From contig NC_033627.1 in the NCBI RefSeq assembly GCF_001540865.1, forward strand, positions 10,145,267 through 10,209,266: a stretch of DNA of 64,000 nucleotides, in the 5' to 3' direction. Under the pieces are notes generated by a model. The model was not told where the DNA came from. It did no database searches and saw only the letters and a program-made list of their open reading frames with translations. This document shows positions 11,779 to 21,445 of this stretch, piece after piece (positions within the stretch are counted from its first letter, which is position 1; the number at the start of each line of letters is the position of its first letter). A program made the translations under genes and the position numbers. This stretch comes from Ananas comosus (lineage: Eukaryota > Streptophyta > Magnoliopsida > Poales > Bromeliaceae).

Positions 11779-12189
11779 TACGCATGAACTCTAACATAAT
11801 AAAAGAATCAGGAATAGGCTATCAGATGCTCATAAAATGGACCCATCTTTTGTGTTGCTCCAACTGAGCTAATGATCTAGTCAAGATAATCAGATAGCTC
11901 TTTAATTTTTCAGTAGATATCTGACTTGTCATACCATAATCAAACATACGAACCATGTCTTAACGCATAATAAATTCATAGAGAACTAAAAAAATTATTA
12001 ATAATAGTCTGTTTTAGTGAAATCGGCCAATTCTCAATACAATTCTAATTGAAGTCAGATTCAGTTAAAAAGCTGCAACGTGCTCTCTCCGGGTCATTTT
12101 AGCATTATGTTTCACAAACAAGGATATGGGACAAGGATATGACACAACACTAATATGGCAATACAAAAAAAAAAAATATATATATATNA
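11779..12189. other. Non-coding DNA downstream of the CSLA exon fragment
   Basis: No coding sequence recognised. It ends in A(n)(TA)n with an undetermined base at 12188. If the CSLA gene were intact, its last exon (about 80 codons of C-terminal membrane segments) should lie here on the minus strand, but I cannot find it. Confidence 0.35.
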
Positions 12190-12232
12190 CAGTATGAGAA
12201 AAGCTGCAATTCCGAGCTCTGCAAAATTAAAC
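12190..12232 (-). pseudogene. CSLA: CSLA exon fragment (penultimate or last exon, truncated by a microsatellite)
   Basis: On the minus strand, after an acceptor CCCTGCAG, the frame continues directly from the exon at 12356-12550. Joining ...FWK-R across the 123-bp intron gives FNFAELGIAAFLIL, which corresponds to the '(I)HFLELGVGAYLFL' membrane segment of cellulose synthase-like A proteins. The coding sequence then runs into a (TA)n/A(n) tract containing an N. Either an intron starts with GTNATATA here or a microsatellite has disrupted the exon. The remaining C-terminus was not found. Confidence 0.6.
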
Positions 12233-12355
12233 CTGCAGGGATAAATAAAAAAAAAAAAACCCAATGTTTAGATGTTTATAAAGTAGACATAAGGAATTCA
12301 ATTTCGTAAACTTTGTTAATAAAAACATCACACATGCAGTTAATTTATATATCAC

Positions 12356-12550
12356 CTTTTCCAGAACTCGGTACGTAGCTTGTTAACAACAGTGACTAAT
12401 GGTTTCGTCTTCATCGTGTCACCTAATTTCTCAGTAACCACCCACTCATTCACCCGGTCCGCTTCCATCAAGCCAATTATAACAGCTTTGAATCGGTGCC
12501 ACGACATGACGTTCTCGAACAAGATCCAAAATGGAACGAGATGAATGGAG
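12356..12550 (-). CDS. CSLA: Exon of a cellulose synthase-like A (glucomannan 4-beta-mannosyltransferase) gene
   Basis: CSLA enzymes are Golgi membrane glycosyltransferases (GT2) that polymerise GDP-mannose and GDP-glucose into mannan backbones. This 195-bp minus-strand exon is open throughout and reads SIHLVPFWILFENVM...EADRVNEWVVTEKLGD, the conserved segment just before the last membrane helices of CSLA. The acceptor is TTCGCTGCAG upstream of 12550 and the donor is AAAAG/GTGATA at 12355. Intron phase agrees with the next fragment at 12232. Upstream exons (glycosyltransferase core with DXD and QXXRW) are not present between here and the calcium-sensor gene, so this is an orphan part of a gene: either a truncated duplicate or a gene broken by insertions. 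Confidence 0.8.
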
Positions 12551-12615
12551 CTGCAGCGAATTGTACAGCCGATTTTAACAAAGAAAAGCTAAAACAATTA
12601 GTGCACTTATCTTGC

Positions 12616-12630
12616 ATATATATATATATA

Positions 12631-12667
<37 letters not shown>
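12616..12667. repeat. (TA)n microsatellite
   Basis: TA dinucleotides, interrupted once by TATCTA, lie in what would be the intron upstream of the CSLA exon. Confidence 0.9.
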
Positions 12668-12669
<2 letters not shown>

Positions 12670-14043
12670 GAGAATATGATATATACAGGATGCATTGAAA
12701 ACAAAATATTCTTAATAATAATATGATATGATAACATACATCAAAACCGGCTTAAATGATCAGATAGCATAAAGCAATAAACCGACTAACTTGTGCAAAG
12801 ATATAAAAATAGTCCTACATTGTTCATGAAGAAACAAAACTAATTATCAACATCAATCCCGAGTTTATCAACAACAAAATGCATTATGCAGGTGTCATCC
12901 AATAGAAAAAAGGACGGTGGGAACTAAGCCACTTGAAATGATTCCATCCCGAATTAGAGCCACAAGAACTCCAGTGTATCTATAAAGTACCGCTTGAGTA
13001 TTTGGTATCTTTCAGAATCTCACAAAGCTGGATATTCGTATTAAGTATACAACACCTATTACACGTGCCAGAAAAGTATCAAACTATCAATATCCGATAT
13101 TAATACAAACATGGCAGCTAAATGATGTATCTGTCCATTATAACTCTAGCTGCATGGCGATTTGTCACTTACTACTAATTGATGACTAAAACTTGAAACA
13201 TATTAGTTTCAGGGATTAGGCAAGATGTTCTAAACAATTCTAAGCTGACTTTTAAATGTCAGGTTTAACTTCTAAAAGAAGCTAGCTTATTGTTTATAAT
13301 ACGAGCTACTATGAAAAACATAAAATCTCCTTCTGCCTTCATAGTAAGTCAAGAATGAGAATCAATGGTTCAAGCTCTGTTGAGAAATGCAGGTGTTCAT
13401 TACCAATGAAAATAAATGCAGGTGTTCATTACTAATGAAAGCCACAAAAACAACTTACTGCAGAACCATTTAATATACTCCCACCACTAAATTTCAACAG
13501 TATTGTAAATAGGTAGATCACTACTTAGAAAGTAGCATTAAATTGCCAATCATATATCCTTTTTTTCTTTCTGAGAACAAGTTGTTTCCTACATGTAGGT
13601 ATCTAGGTATCTAACTATATAATGTGTTGTTCGAACATCACACGGTAATCTTGTCCTATAATACCTTTAATTCTAAAGTGCTTCATAATTAATACAAAAC
13701 GAACACCTCCCAGACGAATATATCAATTAAATGCCCAAAGCAGTACATAAGTACCATAACCTTTCTATGCGATCTAGTGATATACATCAATTAGAATTTG
13801 ACTAATCACAAGATAATTCAAGCCCATGCAATAAATACTTAAATATTTGAATGAATTTATCAAGGAAATCATAACATAACATGCCAAGAAATCTTGGTCT
13901 GCCAATGATAGAATTGCAAACAAAACAAAGTGTAGCAAAGACAGAACACATTCCAAAGTTTTGTTAACATAGCGTGCCTAATATTAAATGAAGCTGATTA
14001 AAAAAAATTAAAAAAAACGAAGACGGTTTTCACACTAAAACAA
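12668..14043. other. No gene recognised
   Basis: I read this minus-strand interval for upstream CSLA exons and found none. A 24-bp segment around AATGCAGGTGTTCATTAC is duplicated at about 13386-13437. The rest is AT-rich non-coding DNA. Confidence 0.4.
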
Positions 14044-14193
14044 TCATAACTTGAAGAATTTCCCCTTCTTTATGAACAGGATTTTCCTGATCCAAGAGGC
14101 CCAGACTTCACCAATGTCAATCAATCCTTCAACAACCACAAGCAGAACGCAAACAAAGTTTACAGATCTAAAACCCGCCATTTCAACAGACAT
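14044..14193 (-). CDS. Small 49-aa ORF downstream of the CML gene, possibly in its 3' UTR
   Basis: On the minus strand an acceptor-like TTTATTTTCGCAG is immediately followed by ATG and 49 open codons ending TGA. The peptide has one hydrophobic stretch (about residues 11-25, VNFVCVLLVVVEG) and a basic tail (KKGKFFKL). A donor-like AGCG/GTACGA at 14394-14393, between the CML stop codon and this ORF, suggests a 3' UTR intron at 14194-14393. It could be a downstream small ORF on the CML transcript, a separate small gene, or a chance frame. I do not recognise a family. Confidence 0.3.
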   Translation of the reverse strand: MSVEMAGFRSVNFVCVLLVVVEGLIDIGEVWASWIRKILFIKKGKFFKL

Positions 14194-14450
14194 CTGCGAA
14201 AATAAACCTAATTAAGATTTCGCCAGATCTCGTTCAAAGAACATTGGATCCGTATTTAACCACAAATCACCAGATCCCGCAAGGCACAAACAATCAACAA
14301 TCAATCTATTAGAAAAGAAAGGAACAAGCACAAGAACAGGAAAGAAGTAGTAGTAGCAGCAGCAGTAGTAGGCGTAGCAATCTGAAATCGTACCGCTGGG
14401 AAGGGAAAGCTTAGCGGCATGGTAGTTGAGCTCTTTTTTCTTTCTTTTTT

Positions 14451-14894
14451 TCACTTGGCGGTCATGCGCTGGATGAACTCCTCGTAGCGGATGGTGCCAT
14501 TGGGGGCGACGTCGACCTCGCGGATCCACTCGTCGAACTCGGCGGGGTCGAGCTTCTCGCCGATGCTGGTGAGGACATGGCGGAGGTCGGCGACGGCGAC
14601 GACGCCGGTGCCGTCCTTGTCGAGGACGCGGAAGGCGTCGCGGAGGGGGCGGTCGAAGGGCTCCGGCCGGAGGTGGGCGCGCATCAGCTCCAGGAAGCGG
14701 GGGAAGTCGAAGGGCGCCGTCAGGTTCTCTGCCGCCGCGATCTCTTTCAGCTGCGCCTGCGTCGGGTTGCCGCCCAGCGACCGCATCAGGATCCCCAGCT
14801 CCGACGGAGCGATCCGCCCGTCGCCGTCCGTGTCGAACAGCGAGAACGCCTCCCGCATCGACGCCACCTGCTCGTCGCTCAGATCCTTCCCCAT
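14451..14894 (-). CDS. CML7: Calmodulin-like protein, CML7/CML13 type
   Basis: A single-exon gene of 147 codons encodes an EF-hand calcium sensor of the group represented by rice CML7 and Arabidopsis CML13/14, which act as calmodulin-like light chains in the cytosol. The start [17 protein letters not shown] matches the usual N-terminus and length of the family. EF-hand loop 1 is canonical (D21-T-D-G-D-G...E32). Loop 2 has no calcium ligands. Loop 3 (D92-K-D-G-T-G...D103) ends in Asp instead of Glu, and loop 4 (D128-V-A-P-N-G...E139) lacks the acidic residue at position 3. The protein probably binds calcium strongly only at site 1, as expected for the family. Coding GC is high, unlike the AT-rich surroundings. 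It is preceded by a CT-rich leader and a TATA box, and no lesion is visible. Confidence 0.95.
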   Translation of the reverse strand: MGKDLSDEQVASMREAFSLFDTDGDGRIAPSELGILMRSLGGNPTQAQLKEIAAAENLTAPFDFPRFLELMRAHLRPEPFDRPLRDAFRVLDKDGTGVVAVADLRHVLTSIGEKLDPAEFDEWIREVDVAPNGTIRYEEFIQRMTAK

Positions 14895-14986
14895 CTCTCG
14901 CTCCTCCCTCCTTTCTTTCTCTCTCTCTCTCTCTCTCTCCCTCTCTCTCGCCCCTTCGTTTTCTCTTAAATTTGAGTTAGTTAAAA
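14895..14986 (-). promoter_or_regulatory. CT-rich (GA on the coding strand complement) 5' leader of the CML gene
   Basis: About 60 bp of CT dinucleotides on the plus strand, hence AG-rich in the transcript, lie directly upstream of the start codon. The transcription start would be near 14955-14965, about 30 bp from the TATA box. Such purine/pyrimidine leaders are common in plant housekeeping genes. Confidence 0.5.
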
Positions 14987-14996
14987 TGTATATACA
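14987..14996 (-). promoter_or_regulatory. TATA box of the CML gene
   Basis: TGTATATACA is palindromic and lies 93 bp upstream of the ATG, at the right distance for a start site in the AG-rich leader. Confidence 0.6.
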
Positions 14997-14997
14997 C

Positions 14998-15110
14998 TCC
15001 CTAAACTTCTAACATTATTTTAAGTTGACCCCCTGAACTTTAAACACATTTTAAAATATGAACCCTGAACTTTTAACACATTTTAAAATATGAACCCCTG
15101 AACTTTTTCT
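14998..15110. repeat. Three diverged ~34-bp tandem repeats
   Basis: Units of the form CCCTGAACTTTTAACACATTTTAAAATATGAA repeat about three times, and the first unit is more diverged. They sit immediately upstream of the CML TATA box. The phrase resembles the ends of a common plant MITE family, so they may be the edge of a decayed element. Confidence 0.6.
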
Positions 15111-15159
15111 TTTTTTTTTTCCCATTTGATCGATACCCTCTCATGTTACTAATTGTTTG

Positions 15160-17659
15160 TGTAAGAAAGTGAATTCTCGAAATACGAGAGTTGAACTTCG
15201 TTTAGAATCGACTGATGGTCGATTGGGTACGCTTTGGAAAGACCGAAGGCGTCAAAAATCCAAAATGTGCATTAAGGAGGGCCTCGGAGAGCAAGATGCG
15301 AAATCCTGCAAGTTGCAGAATTTCTGCTCTCGGGGACCGGTCCCTGGTGTGAGGGACCGATTCTCGTAAGCAGGGGTGCGGCAGGGAAGCCTCTGCGCAC
15401 CATGTTTGCTCTCGGAGACCGGTCCCTGGTGGGACAGACCGGTCCCCGTATGCGCAGCTAGCGAAAAGAAGAAAAAATCGGCTAAGTTCTGAGAGTTCAG
15501 CTCTTGGGGACCGGTCCCTGGTGGGACGGACCGATCCCCGTACGTGTGGAAGCTGGCAGAAGAGCTCTACCCGCAAATGTTGCTCTCGGGGACCGGTATG
15601 TCCGTAGAGGGACCGGTCCCCGTGCCCGAAAACTGCCGAGTCTGGGCAGGGCATGAGAAGCAAAGTGGAGGGGCTAAACTGCAATTGTGACTTGAGTTGG
15701 GGGTATAGAAGAGAGAACACTCTCTCTTTCTCTTATTTCACACCCAAGCCCTAGCTCCCTCTCTCTAAACTCTCTTTCTCTCTCTCTAGAAGATAAAGAA
15801 GGAGGAGATTTTGGTGGAGATCAAGACAAAGGGAAGGATTAATAGCATCTTCTTCTTTCTCTCCACCATTGGAGCTTGCTATAGAGGTAAGCTCATGAGA
15901 GCTTTCACGGTAGAACCATTTTGATGGGTTTTTATCTTGTAGAATTGGTTCGATTGGCTCTTTTTTATGCCAAATAGAAGCTTTATGCTTGAATCTTGAA
16001 GCTAGAAGGGGATTCTTGCTTTGGTTGGAACCTAAAGCTCCAAATTGGAGTTTTTGAAAGCAAAGGGTTTTGATCTAAATTGATCATGTGTTAACCTAAT
16101 TACTAGGTGTCTAAACGTGTTGGGAAGATCGATTCGTCGATTCGTCGAGCGGGTGCGAAGATATCGCCGAAACGAGTGTTCGTAACTTCGTGTTGACCTG
16201 AGGAGTCGAAGCGGCGTTCAAAAATCACGAAATCGACGCCATAGCCTCGTGACCTAGTCGAAAGGTGGGGGGGTGTCATCCCGAAGCAACTGGGCTTCTC
16301 CCTATGTCTAAGTATCTCAATGTTGATCAGACTTCATATGTGGTATTATGCATAATAGGGTGTCTAGTAGTTGCTTTTACTATTCTTGCATGCTCCCTTG
16401 TAATGCAGCATATTAGGCTTGGCATGTGAACTTAGGGTGCATGAGAATGAGCTTCGTGACATAGAACCCTATAGAGATAAGTTAAATAATAACTTGATCT
16501 TGCAATGACGAATATGATGATATATGACTAGAATAGTCGAGATATTGCATCGTAACGAGTGGCATATGAACCAAGTAAATAACTTGACGAGTGGCATTAG
16601 AACTTAGTGTTAAGAGAACACTTATACATGTTGGTCCTCGTGACTGAGTATCCTCAATGGAGGAGAATTGGATCATATTCATACAGTCTGTTCAGCGCTT
16701 GTGGCTGTCGCTTCGCACAAGTAGTGCGAGCTCCGGAGTCTTGGCACGTGAAACGATTGGGATAGCCTATGTGGGGTCCCAAGGGATAGCCTATGTGGGG
16801 TCCCGCAGACGATCCCTCGGGTGGTTCGAGTCCCCCTTCATAGACTGATTCGAGATGTGAGTTGAGGGCGCGCCTACGGGCCAGCCAGAGAATTGGGTAA
16901 TAAACTCAAGAGAATTATGCAAATTGGGGATATTGTGCATATTGAGCAAAGTAGAGATGCTTTCATACTTGATGGTGTTATATATAGTAGCATGTTAGCA
17001 ATCGCATGGCTATGTTGTTCACTCTTGTTTCTCAAGGCATAGTAGAGTATTGCAATTCTTTCAATATGCATCATTTACAGTTTCGGATATCTATCTATCT
17101 ATCTATCTATCTGCTTATGCCTGCTTAGACCTTGTGGGAAGATCGGCGGAGTCGGCGACCGAACCCACTGGGAATTATATTTATATAGTTCTCACCCCAC
17201 TTTGTTGCAGGGCCTAGCGAGAGAGCATCAGCAGAGGACCGTGGTAAGGGCATAGCGCCCTAATTAGCTAGCGGCTTCTATTTTGCATTAGAGTACCCTC
17301 GTGTACCTAGAGATGTGATGTATTTTGGGAGTTACTTATGTATTTGGAGATCAAAACATGTGTACATTCATTTGAGAGTTACAAAATGTAAACTTGATGT
17401 GAAAGAATGGTTGAATGATGTAATAGCTAGATGTTTCTCTCTTTATTTCACTTGCTTATACTTGTGGATTCTTGCTTTTACTTGTTAGCACTGGTGGTGC
17501 TCTACGTGATCATGTATGTATTGAATTTAAGTTCCTCGGCAAATTCTTGTACATGATTTAGTTGTTTAGCCTTGAGCGAACAGGGGAGATGCTGTCCGTT
17601 CGGCATCTATTCGACGTGCCCGAACCGGACCAAATTGGTAGCGGTCCCGGGGTGTGACA
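15160..17659 (+). mobile_element. Solo LTR E (2500 bp), Tekay-like gypsy family
   Basis: It begins TGTAAGAAAGTG and ends GGTGTGACA, with a perfect 5-bp target duplication GTTTG at 15155-15159 and 17660-17664 and no internal region. In order it contains a cluster of ACCGGT palindromes (15332-15621), a position homologous to the TATA box of LTR D that reads CATGAGAAGC instead of CATATAAGC (15650-15659), a CT-rich leader, a (TCTA)n tract (17088-17112), the conserved stem-loop (17169-17195) and the AG/GT-bounded 33-nt segment (17211-17243). LTR D at 43324 is its closest relative in the window. Confidence 0.93.
15332..15621 (+). promoter_or_regulatory. ACCGGT palindrome array of LTR E
   Basis: Four ~40-bp units each contain two copies of GGGACCGGTCCC or a one- to three-base variant, arranged as inverted halves around a short spacer. 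The array is 175-460 bp inside the LTR and about 30 bp before the position where related LTRs have a TATA box. Confidence 0.7.
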
Positions 17660-17689
17660 GTTTGATTTACAATTTTCGGTAAACTTCAA

Positions 17690-18230
17690 ATACCCCCATA
17701 TGGTTTCAGGCTTTATCATTTTAGTACTATGTGATTTAAAATATATCAAGTTAGCCCCTGTGATTTCGCACTTTCTCACTTTAGCACCCTGTGGTTTTAA
17801 GTGTATCAAGTTAGTACCCTATAATTTCATTTCTCTTTTTATTATCCATTTCACTAATTTTTTTCGTTAAATCAATGACAAAGTTAAAATTAAAAGGTAC
17901 TAAAGTGAATATTCGATAAAGTTAGGTAAGGTATCCGAAGTTTTTTGTATATAATTTAACGAAATATTAACGGAGGAAAAAAAATAGTGACAAAATTAAA
18001 ACTAAAGGGTACTAAACTAAATATTCGATAAACCTAGGTAGGGTATCTGAAGTTTTTTGTATATAATTTAATGAAATATTAACAGAGGAGTTGACGAAAA
18101 AAGAAAACTGAAACCATATGGTACTAAATTGATGCACTTTAAACCATAGGGTACTCAAGTGAGAAAGTGCGAAACCACATGGTACTAAATTGTTGAAGCA
18201 TAAAAAAAAAAAGAAGAAGAAGAAAAAAAA
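17690..18230. mobile_element. Inverted-repeat MITE ('CCCTGTGGTTT' type)
   Basis: The left arm (about 17690-17825) carries two diverged tandem copies of 'CCCTGTGGTTT...CACTTTCTCACTTTAG', and the right arm (about 18095-18205) carries their inverse ('ACTCAAGTGAGAAAGTGCGAAACCACATGG'-like, read in pieces). The middle contains a direct duplication of 'ATATTCGATAAA..TTAGGTA..GGTATC' (17905-18065). Exact ends and target duplication are not clear. The solo LTR E target lies at its left edge. Confidence 0.6.
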
Positions 18231-18304
18231 AAAAGCAAATTTAGAAAATAACACAAAATACTCCACATTGGTTTTCTATAGTTCCAAAAACGCTAAAAGA
18301 TGGA

Positions 18305-18935
18305 NNNNNNNNNNNNNNNNNNNNNNNNNNNNNNNNNNNNNNNNNNNNNNNNNNNNNNNNNNNNNNNNNNNNNNNNNNNNNNNNNNNNNNNNNNNNNNNN
18401 NNNNNNNNNNNNNNNNNNNNNNNNNNNNNNNNNNNNNNNNNNNNNNNNNNNNNNNNNNNNNNNNNNNNNNNNNNNNNNNNNNNNNNNNNNNNNNNNNNNN
18501 NNNNNNNNNNNNNNNNNNNNNNNNNNNNNNNNNNNNNNNNNNNNNNNNNNNNNNNNNNNNNNNNNNNNNNNNNNNNNNNNNNNNNNNNNNNNNNNNNNNN
18601 NNNNNNNNNNNNNNNNNNNNNNNNNNNNNNNNNNNNNNNNNNNNNNNNNNNNNNNNNNNNNNNNNNNNNNNNNNNNNNNNNNNNNNNNNNNNNNNNNNNN
18701 NNNNNNNNNNNNNNNNNNNNNNNNNNNNNNNNNNNNNNNNNNNNNNNNNNNNNNNNNNNNNNNNNNNNNNNNNNNNNNNNNNNNNNNNNNNNNNNNNNNN
18801 NNNNNNNNNNNNNNNNNNNNNNNNNNNNNNNNNNNNNNNNNNNNNNNNNNNNNNNNNNNNNNNNNNNNNNNNNNNNNNNNNNNNNNNNNNNNNNNNNNNN
18901 NNNNNNNNNNNNNNNNNNNNNNNNNNNNNNNNNNN
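18305..18935. other. Assembly gap (631 N)
   Basis: Undetermined bases. Open frames spanning it are artefacts. Confidence 1.
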
Positions 18936-19090
18936 GCGATCTCGAATTGATGCAGCGTGTAACTCGCTTTATGATTGCGGGCGGGTGGGCGAGCGAGTGG
19001 GCGCGGTCGCGCGAGCGGGCGCGGTGGACGCGGGCGCGGGGGCGCGGCGGCGGGCGGGGGCGAGCGCGGCTTTAACCTCCCGGGGCGGCA
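18936..19090. repeat. GC-rich GCGGGC/GCGAGC low-complexity tract
   Basis: Immediately after the gap the sequence becomes about 75-80% GC with irregular GCGGGC and GAGCGGGCGC repeats. It has no coding signature I trust. Such a tract may explain the adjacent gap. Confidence 0.6.
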
Positions 19091-19110
19091 TGTGGAAATC
19101 CTGGGGCTAA

Positions 19111-21445
19111 TTTTTTTTTCTCTCAAGAGACTCTCATTTAATTCTTGTTATTGGTTTTTATAAAAAATACAAATCGTCATTTTGTTTCTGTTAAAGGAGG
19201 TTAATTTGTTGGTACGACGTGTTAGATTTAGACTTTTTAATTATGGATCAATTTTATTATTTTTGGTTAAACAATTCCTTCGAATATTCATGAACGGCCG
19301 TGCCGTTTTAGTAATGGAGATGTTGTTATAGTTCAAAAAAAATTTTTTACATATGTATGCAGTGGTAATTTTTTTGGTATGGGCTCACTTTTTCATTCGG
19401 GAAAAAAAAAGGGAAGTTCCTACGTACTAACACATAAGTTTGATGTAATAGCATTTATAATCAAACGATCAGTCATCGAAGATAGGTGTCTCAACCAGAT
19501 GCTTTGAAGTTTAGAGTTGTTTAAGTTTTTTAGTCCGACCGTACATAATACTTGATTATGTCATACCTTTCCCCCTCGTGTTTGGTATGGCTTTAAAAGT
19601 TTGTTTAAGTCGTGGATATGTACAAAATAGTGGCATAATTAAGGGTTTTTGTCATCCGCGTTTCCTTAGTATCTATAAGGGATCACATATTATAATCTTT
19701 CTCTATAGTGTTTGTACGAAAGATCATTTGTCTCAGTATTATTAGAATCTTTGTTTCCTTTTTTTGTTTCCAGCGTGGTATTTTCCTGGTAGTGTCTTAT
19801 ACACGTCTATCAATTGTTTCTGACGACGTCGTTGAATATTTCCAGCTCGCCTCTCTTGCCTTGCAGCGTGTCGTACGTTGTCTTCCCCTTTCACTATCGA
19901 CGTGTTATAGGATGGACAAGTATTTAATTGGGCCGGTTGATGAAGTTGTAACGTGTTTTTTTTGTTTTCGCTGGTCACTCATGTCAGCATTGGTTTGTAT
20001 ATCTGTCTTATGAAATCTTATGATTTACTCTAGGTTACGTACTTGATTCGTCCTCTTCGTGTATTGCGTTTCTACGTTCTTGATGTCAATGAATAATGTC
20101 AAGCATTCATAGTTAGAACAATGACGTTGTCAATATTATGAATATAAATGGTGCTTTAGAACTTCAAGTTTCATGAGTAGTTATTAAAGAAGCGTGTACT
20201 GTATCTGTGTCCTAGTTTTACACTGCGGCAATAATTTTATCGAGTAAACCGAAGGTTAATTACACCCCAACGTGTTTAAAACGTTAAATACGGTAGGAAG
20301 TTTGTAGTCATCTTTGGCAGTAGTAGTGGCGTAGGTTAGGTGTATGATATCTGTTATAGTTCGTAGCTCAAGTGTATTTAGAATAACTTACACTGGATAG
20401 TTTTAAAGGGACTTTTTGTTAAAACTGATTAATTCACAAGTATAAAGAGTTTCCACTAAGTCATTTCGTTTACACGTTTAAAATCAAGGTGTGATTAACT
20501 CTTTAGCTTTAAACGTTGACTTAATCACCTTAAAATTTGCTTTATATATTAAGGCGGTGTTTTTTGGAAAATAAAAATTGTAGCGTCAGAGGCTAGGTTA
20601 TACATTGTCTATTTTCTTATTTTTGATGTGTAAGCGAAAAGGACCCGTAAAAAAATAAGGTTTGATTAGAGTGAAACGGGTCGTTATATGTATTTTGGTT
20701 GACTTATCATGGTCATGACATTTATCGAGGTGGTTTGTCATTGTTGGTAGTTTTGTCATGTAGTTATGTATGAAAGATTCGTTATGATGTATATGTAGTT
20801 TTATAATGTGCGTTTATAATTGGGAATAAACAGATTTCTAAGTTTAAAAATATTCGGATTTTATTTTTTCCTGGTTTCGGGACATTCTATACCTAGGGCT
20901 CCTAGATTTTCCATTCATTGTGGATCTCCCCCCACTTATCCACATTTTTGCCGTTTGAGCTTTTAGAGCTACGTTTATTTTGTTTTATCGCCTTTTATTT
21001 TCTTGTGTGGCTCTTAAATTGCACCCTTTTGAGGTTTAGCCTCACTTTTTGGGTGCCCTGGTTAGTGCGTTTCTTTTAGGTGATTCTTTTGTACTCATGT
21101 TCACTCAAACTGGTTTTGTGTGCTGAGTTAAATGGCTAAAGGGCATCTACTGCTAGAAGTGGCCAGGAGCTAGCTATCCTTAGGAGGTTAGCTGGAACGA
21201 CGTTGAGGAGCGTCGCAGTTGCGGAGTTAAGGAGCTTCGCAGGTGGCTTAGGAGCCGAAGTGCGTTCTAGGTGCGCGGCTTGGAGGAAGGCCTCGAACAT
21301 CTTAGCTTCTAAACACCACTAAATTGAAAACTTTTTGGTATTCGATACTCCCAAGTGGAAATTAGTTGGTAGATGAACTAAGAGCATTCTTCATAGCTCA
21401 TTTGTTAATATTTCACTCAATATGAGACATAATTAAGCTCTAACA
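19111..21445. other. No gene recognised
   Basis: AT-rich intergenic DNA. Read on both strands, no conserved protein motif was found. A GC-richer patch at 21140-21300 has short repeats around 'AGGAGC..TCGCAG'. The 101-codon plus frame at 19708-20013 has no recognisable domain. Confidence 0.4.

Noticed and set aside
11790..11875. tRNA- or SINE-like A box (TAGCTCAGTTGG) on the minus strand
   Set aside because: No B box, no cloverleaf and no tail or target duplication. A single 12-bp match is not enough.
10493..12667. Clustered short repeats as a CRISPR-like array
   Set aside because: They are dinucleotide microsatellites and plant MITEs; there are no regular spacers and the genome is eukaryotic.
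14491..15012. Plus-strand frames of 173 and 130 codons over the CML gene
   Set aside because: They are shadows of the GC-rich CML coding sequence, whose EF-hand frame on the minus strand is unambiguous.
15202..15720. 172-codon minus frame in solo LTR E
   Set aside because: It is created by the repeated palindrome units, so the repetitive peptide has no protein family.
18190..19126. Long open frames over the 631-N gap on both strands
   Set aside because: They consist mainly of undetermined residues. Only the GC-rich edge is real sequence and it shows no coding motif.
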